Below are positions 55,460 through 64,000 of a DNA stretch of 64,000 bases, one piece after another; position 1 is the stretch's first letter; the number at the start of each line of letters is the position of its first letter. A program made the translations under genes and the position numbers. Where the stretch lies: positions 62,001 through 126,000 of the forward strand of contig NW_026570365.1 of the NCBI RefSeq assembly GCF_019649055.1, read 5' to 3'. Below the pieces are notes generated by a model. That model had not been told where the DNA came from and made no database searches. It saw nothing but the letters and a program-made list of their open reading frames with translations. The stretch is from Paramacrobiotus metropolitanus (Eukaryota > Tardigrada > Eutardigrada > Parachela > Macrobiotidae).

Positions 55460-58400
55460 TCTCTTTTGTAGTGCCACTGCCATTAGCCAAATTATGATGC
55501 GGACTGTAGTGACAATTGTGTTTTGTTGTGAACTGTAGTGGCAGTAGCATTCGCCTAATGTTTATACTGTTATGGACATCAAAGCAGTCAGCTGGGTGCC
55601 AGCAAAATTTGCCACGAGATGAACATTGGTCACAATCAACAACGTCTGGTAAATTTGTTGCAGGAATTGCTGCATGAACGTACGAGTCAATAAAATTATT
55701 AATAAACCACCGTGGGAATTTTCAGAAAGTACTGTACAATGTCTGTACTTGGTTAGTCTGCCTTATAAGATTGGCTCATCCGATAAAAGTTCGCTGAAAG
55801 GAAATTAAATTTTAAATGGCGTTATCTCGTGTGATCAAAGAGCGAATCCAGCGCTCCAGCCGGAATGCAAGGGGAAGAAGAGAAGAGTTTGTTTTGCACT
55901 TTTCTTGCTACTTACAATTTATGTATGTTACAAGCACAGGCTGCATAGCTATATTCTACATTATTATATGCTAACAAACCCCAGATTTTAAAGGCAAACG
56001 TGTTTATCATCCGGCAAAGCCTACCATCAGTGCAATCTGGGGTCAGCAGCACGCGTGTATTCCGGGACATATTTAGGACTCACGGCCGGAGCATAGTCGT
56101 AGTGGTCCTGTGTTTGTGCTAAAATATTGCGATCTGAAACGACATTTATAAAATGTCAGACCTTTTACGCTGGTTACCTGAGGACATCACTATATGCTTG
56201 TTTATCGAATGAAATTGTTATCAAAAAATTTTTAAAAGAAGGCCTGTTTGATTTGTCACTAACGGAAATGTGATAACAATATCGCAAAGCATTTTACCCT
56301 ATGGATTTATCATCCAAGATATTAACATACGTAAATTTCAATATATGAAATTTTCCTCAGAAGACTGAACAAAAAATTTTTGAACATCGTTTTTCGATTC
56401 ACAGAATTAATATTGTTTTCACGGGCTGACGGCTGACATAATTAGAACTAGGTATCCATATAAAAGGGGGGTGCCGACAGTTTAAGTGGATATGTTGATG
56501 CGAAAGAGGGTGTGTAATTTGCAACGGTGGCTATAGGAAACGAGGGTGAAAAGGGCTGCCTATAGGCATTTCCGCTTATAATACATCCTGACCAGCGCGC
56601 CCTGGCGTAATATGGAAGGCCGTGCTCGACGGAGGGTGCGATCCACGATTAAAATCCTTTGTACCAATCAATGAAGCACCCCCATGCTGTATTATATGCA
56701 TCTAACTTGCAACAAAAATAAATTTTACCGTGATTCGGTCTAGTCAGCTCTGTTATCATTCTTTCCGACCCATTCTTTTTGGAAGTAAAATCAACAACCG
56801 TGCCGGACTCTGACGGCATATCCGAAGTGTTTTTGCTGCAATATTAATGTTATTCGTTGTTTTTATTGTATAATTATTTATTGATTATATATTTTTATTC
56901 TTTTATGTACATTGTTTTTATTGTATATATTGTTTTTATTGTAGAAAAAAATCGCTAATATTGTACTGTATAAATATTTTTATTGTATATTATATATGTT
57001 ATTGTATAATATTATATTGTATTCGTTGTACATTATTCAAGTATATTATTGTATATATTGTATTTTATTTTACGTTTATTGTACATGTTGCTATCGTATT
57101 AGAATAGCACTATAGTTAAATGAAAATCAGAACAACGGAAAATGATGTCCTGCGAGGCCCCTGCTGCATGGACTATGTCCAACGTACCAGATATGCACAG
57201 AAACCTGCACCGCACCAACCGTTAAATTTACCTAAGTTCGATAAAATTGTCTTTAATAGTTTGTACCGTTGTCGAGAACGGCGAACGGCCTCAGACATGT
57301 TATCATTTATTAATATCGTTGTTCTGAATCTTTATCAGAATGTGGTGTTATAATGCGTATATTTTTAGGCTTTGAACTGACTGTTCAGGTCAGTGATTCT
57401 TGTTTTCTTAATTGCTTGCACTACTTGTATACCATCATTACGCTTTGTAAACATAATTTGGCACTGAGTTGTGATTGCAGTCTTTCAAGCAGCATTCCAT
57501 TTGTTGAAGTCTTCTCGGCGCATGCAATGTCAGAGTATTATCATCCCGTCAGCAGTGGAAAACGAAAGTCTTTTTCTAAGGTTTGACGTGATTTGCTTTG
57601 GTGCTCACAGCAGCAGCGAACTGCGAAACGCATTGCCGGAACCGGCAAAACCGTCCGGACGGATGAACCTTCTTTTCCCCAGACGCTTTTGCCTGAAAGC
57701 TGGCAGAAGAGCCGCGCGCCTCCGAATATGCAGTCCTGGTCGTTCTCAAGATCGAACAAAACCGTAAAACAGGGGGGGGGGAATATACGGCGCTAGTTTT
57801 TTTGGACCACCGGACGGTTCTGCCGGCTTACAGGCAAAGCATTCGGCAGACGGTTCAATTCCGGACAGTTTTTCCGATTACACGCCGCACAGGTTGAAAC
57901 TTTACAATTATACTGCAGCGACAACACTGAGCGTTGCTGTTTGTTGTGAAGTATTTCTTATCCAGATTCTTCCGAAACCGGCGAACAGTCTGGTGAGGCT
58001 GCAATCCGAAACCTAATCGACTCTCAGAACAAATTGATTACACCTAAGGTAAGTAATGGATATTTTGCATTTGATTGTCTATTCGTCGAAGTTACTTCAC
58101 GTTCACCACGATACAAAATACGAAGACATATAGTTAAAATCGCACACAGCCGACAGCAAAAAAATGCAAAAACCTTGCGTTGCAGGCGCGGATTTTCAGT
58201 TTTCTTATTGGAACTGACAGTAATGCACGAAAGTTGTCGTATTCCAGCGGAGGTGGTCGGTTTAACGACCACGGACGATTTGATCGACCTCATGCAACCG
58301 TATTTTGTCTGCTTGGCACTACGAACCGTGGAATGGACAGGGCAGTGGACTCCGCCTGAGCGGAGATATGGAAACAAGTTGTGGTCAAACAATGTAACAT

Positions 58401-58573
58401 AATATACTGTGGCCGCTGTCAGCAAGATGACGATGAGGTACAGTATTTAGGACTGTGTAAAAAACGCATGAACCCGAACTTACATCTGATTATTACAGTT
58501 CCTGCCAATCAAAATATTTTTATGTAGTGAGTCATCATACAAATATGCGGACATCATTCATACGGTATGAATG

Positions 58574-58633
58574 TCAGTTCTAATTGTACTGTCGGGTATT
58601 AATCATACCCGACAGTACAATTAGAATTGACTG
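58574..58633. repeat. 60-bp hairpin
   Basis: TCTAATTGTACTGTCGGGTA and TACCCGACAGTACAATTAGA are exact complements around a short TTAATCA loop, with weaker pairing outside (CAGT and ACTG). Confidence 0.8.
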
Positions 58634-61528
58634 GAAGAAGAATGATTTTGGGGAATCTTTTGCATATTACGAAGAACTGCCTATGTTTATGCAGCATTTC
58701 AATACATCTTGCAAAAATTTCGGCTTTTGATCATAACTTCGTTCTTATTTTCTGTTTGAAAGAAATGCGTACATATAGGTTTGTACATCGCAAAAATCTT
58801 CGCATCAAAGTTAAACCACGCTGCAACGCCAGAAGGCAGCTGTGGGTTTACCAACCGACAGCGGCTGTGATAATAGGCTTACTAACCGAAAGGTTTACTA
58901 ACCGAAAGCGGCTGTGTGGCTTTGATTTCATTTGTTTGTGCTAAACGTTTAAGACAAGTTGTAGGAAAACTTTAACAAAGTTTCTGAGGATTTTCAGGCT
59001 AGGTGGCAAGCAATCCAGTGCGGGCGTGAGGTTGCTTGAGCTTCTGAATGGAATATATCAGCGTTTCGTGCATCTAGACGAGCGTTAACTACGTAGCTTA
59101 TTGTATGGTTTTGCAAGATTTTGTAAAAGACTGCGCATTTTGTAAAAGATTATAAGGGAATGAGCCGAATGACACAGTTTGTCTTCTTAGAACTTTGGGC
59201 TTCGCTGCTGTGGATCTGACGTTAGCTTAAATCGAAGAGGTTCTTACCGACACAAATGGGCTCCAGGTTATATTTTCGTTATCGACCGCAAGGGCAGGAC
59301 AACCATACATCCACAACTCAGACAAAACATGCAGGTAATTACAGCGTAACCTGTATTGTTAGCTGCACAGCCTGCACTCATAAAAAAGAAGTTCTTCGTT
59401 TGAAGACCACAGTTAAAAACATCAACCAGCGTTGCACAGCTATCAGACAGCTTTGTAAAAAACATGCAGCATATAACGACTCGTAGGCTTCGCAAGATCC
59501 TCCATCAATTAACACCAAAGCGTTGGAGCAAAACGGGACGGGTGAGCCCGAGTTCTTCACTGCCCTTGAACAGGCTATGCGGAGGGGAGAGAAAGGTTAC
59601 AAAACACTCCTTACGGTAATCTTACACTAGCCATAAGTCTATACAATATTATCTTCTGTGAAAAAGGTGCTAAATTATCACTAAATGTGAATGCGTTATG
59701 TATGTTAACAAAATGTCATGATTCCAGAAAAATATGATCTATTACTACGCGCCTGCCAGTAAGGAATACAGTTTCGCTTTCGTCGTAACCCATTCGCATA
59801 CCCTTGATCCAATCACTGATAGTGCGAATAAGGTCATGCGCAAGCAACTAGGTGAGATTTCCAACGTTGGTGAAGAACCCTGTAATATGATCCTCACGAC
59901 GAAGAAGAAGACCAGTGCCCTGCTATGCGAGACGATGCGCTAATCCGAATCCCATGCGGAGGTTCATTCTTTCTTCACGGATTACCATCGTACAGTGTTC
60001 ATTCTTTAGCAGATTAGAAACAAAATCGTGAGATCGCTTTATCTTGATCGTGTAATCGTGTTGTCTTTTACTTTGGAAAAAATGTTACGGGAATGATATT
60101 ACAAATTTGACCCTAGAATTCACATTTAGCCAGAGTATATTAGCAGTAATATCAAATCACGTTTTACAATACGCCGGCACCGGATCTTTCCAGCTCTATG
60201 GCAGTCTCCTCCGACTCTCCTGTACCTGTAACGTTTTTAAGTGATAAACGTAGACGTACAATGCACAGATGCGATTCTCGCACACAGTTCCAGCTCTAGA
60301 ATGCATGCTGTCCGGATATTCTTTACCATCTATTTCCAAGATGATGATCGCATAAGTGACAGTCGCACCTGTAAGCTACAGTACAACAGTTCTGTATTAA
60401 TGCTGCTTTCTGTCAGCTGAGCCTTCTTTCTGGCTTTTATTACCGTTTTAATGAGCAACACTACGTAACCGGATGCGTCTGAATTCGAACTTTTATAAAA
60501 CAGCAAGCTTATGAGGCATCACGATTGCCAAGAAGAAACGACATATTTTTGAATAACGACTGCTGCTAGTTAGCGAAGAAGAGCTCCATGACTCGGCGCT
60601 GACAGAAATCTTTGGTGTCTGTCAATGAATGCAGATGCTGATTTAATGTTCGTTATGTCGCCGATGGTCAAAACCGAAGATGCTTTCTTTCAACGGTTCC
60701 AGGAGCTTATTTGCTCCAGCGCGACACAAGCGCGTCGCCAAATGCTGTTTGCGCCTTGACAAATTCTTTTAATGCTAACACGGGCCCTAATAAGCTAGTT
60801 TTCACTGACATAAATAAAATAACGCATATTATGTTACAATCACAGGCTGCAGCAAGCGTTTTCCTCTAGTGAGGGTCAGGGATTATAATAGTAGAAATTC
60901 AATAATACACACTTTCCTCGCACACCCAGGGGGCTTCCCCACGCACCCCGGGGGAAGGGGTAGTGGCCCAGCATTCTTGTGCAGTAAGTACGTATACAAA
61001 TGTGACATGACAGACATCTTATATCAGTAACCTTATGATACATATCGGTTGAATTATTATTTTCTTGCGGTTTTGGAGTTTCGCTCCAAACCCAATAACG
61101 ATACAAAAGCAATGAGTACACTGGACCGCTTATATAATAATTAAATAAATGACCAGATCCATGCCGGTCAACGTAAAATGAACCGGTTATTGCTGTTAGA
61201 ATGTTAGTGCAGGTTTTTGGAAGTTCGATTTTTGCCAAAGATACAGAGAAACGTAAAGCATGTTCGAATTTCAAGAAGGGTAACAATCAATTTTTCTTGA
61301 ATGAAAGGTTTTTTGGGGTGTCTTCAATGTACGATGACCACCGTGACAAAGTGTTGCATAGAATTATACCAGTTTCGCGCGAAGCGCGAAGCCTACGGCA
61401 GATTTTGGCTTAAAAGATTAAGAAATTCCATTAAAAGTACAAATTTAAATGGGATTTTGGTAAAGGTAAAGAACCGTACCAGCACAGTGCAGATGACAAT
61501 ACTAATAGCGACAAGTCAATTGCTTGCA

Positions 61529-61612
61529 CCAGCTGGGATTGCAATGTGATGCTGTATCTAGTATTGCATGCTAGATACTATACTATCCAGCCGGCTGGAC
61601 ATCACATTGCAT
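61529..61612. repeat. Nested palindromes
   Basis: The outer arms TTGCAATGTGATG and CATCACATTGCA enclose an inner pair GTATCTAG / CTAGATAC around TATTGCATG. CCAGCTGG and CCGGCTGG also pair. Confidence 0.55.
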
Positions 61613-62244
61613 ACCAGATACTGAACTTGCTGTCAATAATATACAGTAAGACACCACGATACAATCGTGTGTGTACCGGTACAGTATCAATCTGCGGCTT
61701 ATATATACAAGTGTAATGACTTGTCGTCGTCGCTGCACTATAATGCACCACGATGAAAACGTGCCTGTGTTATTTTCCAACTGTTGCTACTGTATCACAC
61801 GCCCACCACCTGTATTGCGTAGATTTGTTATTTAAATGCAATACGGTTAATAATTCTTTGCACCACAGTGCAGATTATGTTTTCATTAGTACTGCAATCT
61901 TCAGTATCTCCAGTGGTATACAGCACTGTGCATTATAATGCACCGTACTTTACTTTGACGCAACTTTACAATGACGTTTTTGTATCAGTACGGTGCAGAT
62001 ATGCAAAGCAGACAAGCATTAAAAGGCTGCCGTCGTTGCCCGTTCACCATAATGCAATGCATATTAAAAATGTAAAAATGAGAAATCTCCACTAATTAGT
62101 AAGTTCTAAGATCTGATGCTAAGATCAGTCCACTAACACCGATTACCTAACCGGTGCCGCGTCAGGGGTTGGGGTTCGGAGAGGGGTTATAGTACTTCAA
62201 AGTACTGCTTCATCTACAAATTAATGCAATACTTTGCAGGAGAA

Positions 62245-62355
62245 AATGTGAATGAAAAAATGTAAAACGTGAAAATACAAAATTTGAAAATGTGAAAATA
62301 TGAAAATGTGAAAGTTCGAAAATGTAAAAATGTGAAAAACGAAATGCAAGAATGT
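62245..62355. repeat. Simple A-rich tandem repeat
   Basis: About ten imperfect copies of GAAAATGTGA. Confidence 0.75.
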
Positions 62356-62499
62356 GAAAAACTGGTTGGTGTCGCTTCAGAGGGTTGGGGTGTTAGCCCA
62401 GGGGGGGGGAGGTGCGAGAACATGAAAAAATGATCGCCTAATCGAAGATTAAAGGCGCATAATCGTCCGTATCGGCCTTTCCGGAAATCAAACGCGTCT

Positions 62500-63920
62500 A
62501 CCACAGTACTTTCAAAGTATTGCTTTACTTCGCAGTACTGCTATACTTTAAAATGCCCCAGAACTTAATCGTCAGTTTCGGCCTGTTCAGGGATGTTCGG
62601 GAAGGTCACCTTGGTACTGAAAGTAATACAATACTTTCAAAGTATTGCATTACTTTCGAAGAACTGCCATACTTTCAATTGCCTCAGCACTTAATCGTCA
62701 GTTTCGGCCTGTTCGGGGATGTTCGGGAAAGTCACCTTGGTACTGAAAGTATACAATACTTTCAAAGTATTGCATTACTTCCAAAGTAATGCAATACTTT
62801 AAAAATGCCACAGCACTAGATCGTCTGTTTCGGCCTGTTCGGGGATGTTCGGGAAGGTCACCTTGGTACTGAAAGTTATGCAGTACTTTAAAAGTATTGC
62901 ATTACTTTCGAAGTACTGCCATACTTTCAAATGCCTCAGCACTTAATCGTCTGTTTCGGCCTGTTCGGGGATGTTCGGGAAGGTCACCTTGGTACTGAAA
63001 GTAATACAATACTTTCAAAGTATTGCATTACTTCAGAAGTACTGCAGTAGTTTAAAATGCCTATGCGCTTGATCGTCTGTTTCGGCTTGTTCGGCGATGT
63101 TCGGGAAAGTCACTTTGGCACAACAATACTTTGAAAGTACTGTTGTACTTTCATAATACTGCAATACTTTAAAAGTACAGGAATACTTTAAAAGTATTCC
63201 TGTACTTTAAATACTTTAAAAGTACTTTAAATACTTTAATACTTTAAATACTTTAATACTTTAAAAACTTTAATACTTTAAATACTTTAATACTTTAATA
63301 GTATTCCTGTACTTTTAAAGTATTGCATCACTTTTAAGGACAGCAATACTTTTCAAGTATTGCTTTTAAAGTTTTGCAGTACTTAAAAACGCCTCAGCGC
63401 TTGATCGTCTGTTTCGGCTTGTTCGGAGTTGTTCGGGAAGGTCACTTTCGCCCAGCAATACTTTGAAAGTACTGTTGTACTTCAGAAGTATTGCTGTACT
63501 TTTCAAGTACTGCAATACTTTAAAATGCCTCAAGGCTTTATCCTTTGTTTCGGCTTGTCAAAGTGCAAAATGTAACTCTAAAGTGCTGCTGTACCAATGT
63601 GACCTTCCCGAACAGCGCCGAACAAGCCGAAACTGACGATCAAGCGCTGTACTGCAATACTTTAAAAGTAATACTTTAAAAGTATTAGTACTAGAACTAC
63701 AACCATAGTACTACAACTCGGCGACGACAATACTTTAAGTATTGCAATACTTTAAAAGTGCATTAATACTTTAAAGGTATTGCTGTACTTTAAAAGTAAT
63801 GCAATACTTTAAAATGCCTCAGCGCTATATCGTCTGTTTCGGCTTGTTCGGCGTTGTTCGGGAAGGTCACTTTGGCATAGCAGTACTTTGAAAGTACGGG
63901 TGCACTTTAGAAGTATTGCT
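62500..63920. repeat. Satellite with a unit of about 126 bp
   Basis: The conserved core GATCGTCTGTTTCGGCCTGT continues into TCGGGGATGTTCGGGAAGGT and CACCTTGG. The word GTTTCG recurs at 62575, 62701, 62827, 62953 and 63079, an exact 126-bp spacing; later copies at 63411, 63547 and 63836 are irregular, and one is inverted near 63600-63640. Between cores lie palindromes such as CAGTACTTTGAAAGTACTG and AATACTTTAAAAGTATT. The array probably continues past the window. Confidence 0.88.
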
Positions 63921-64000
63921 GGACAGAAAGCCAGCAGTACGTACTGTCTCCAGGCAATACAGTATGCAAAGCAATATGCAAAGCACTTCGATTAACAAGC

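Larger units (their letters stand above)
55460..62200. other. 6.7 kb without a recognised gene
   Basis: AT-rich; 56830-57110 is low complexity built from TTTTTATTGTATA words. A perfect-type hairpin is at 58574-58633 and nested palindromes at 61529-61612. Open frames here are short and lack domains. Confidence 0.5.

Noticed and set aside
58034-58425. Overlapping 120-133 codon frames on both strands
   Set aside because: No domain, no splice context and equal quality on both strands; treated as chance frames.

Overview
This is nuclear DNA from an animal. It has sparse genes in short exons with GT-AG introns, and long AT-leaning stretches full of hairpin elements, minisatellites and decayed transposons. 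A gustatory-receptor-family protein with the TY(x5)Q tail signature, beside a TRH-receptor-like GPCR, an ornithine decarboxylase and a glycogen-targeting PP1 subunit, points to an ecdysozoan, probably a panarthropod. A tardigrade would fit, but that is inference; nothing here fixes the species.

Layout. 1.4-6.3 kb: a CaMKK-like protein kinase whose first exons are on the + strand and whose last two exons are on the - strand, with a foreign GPCR exon (TM1-2) between them. 7.5-12.4 kb: two small possible secreted-peptide ORFs on the - strand. 14.7-15.5 kb: the TM5-TM7 end of a + strand GPCR. 18.3-18.9 kb: a small secreted LysM protein (-). 19.7-25.2 kb: a complete four-exon TRH-receptor-like GPCR (-). 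27.2-29.3 kb: a complete four-exon ornithine decarboxylase homologue (-). 31.7-35.3 kb: a degenerate non-LTR retrotransposon with a restriction-like endonuclease (-), carrying a tRNA-like insert. 35.3-36.8 kb: a minisatellite holding a duplicated piece of the neighbouring gene, then that gene, a CBM21 PP1 regulatory subunit with two frameshifts. 38.9-41.0 kb: a three-exon gustatory receptor with one internal stop. 41.7-47.4 kb: a second copy of the same retrotransposon family (+), split by a 2.07 kb PIF/Harbinger-like DNA transposon. 48.5-55.5 kb: a GC-rich island bounded by long, internally repetitive inverted repeats, with a 15-bp tandem array at its centre. 55.5-62.2 kb: no recognised gene. 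62.5-63.9 kb: a roughly 126-bp satellite.

The host genes do not form a pathway. The kinase, GPCRs and chemoreceptor are signalling proteins; ODC and the PP1 subunit are metabolic. Most of the window's character comes from mobile DNA. The two retrotransposon copies face head to head around the PP1 subunit and receptor genes. The best candidates for something undescribed are the kinase split between strands and the 6.9 kb inverted-repeat-bounded island. All exon models were built by hand from splice signals, phase continuity and family similarity.
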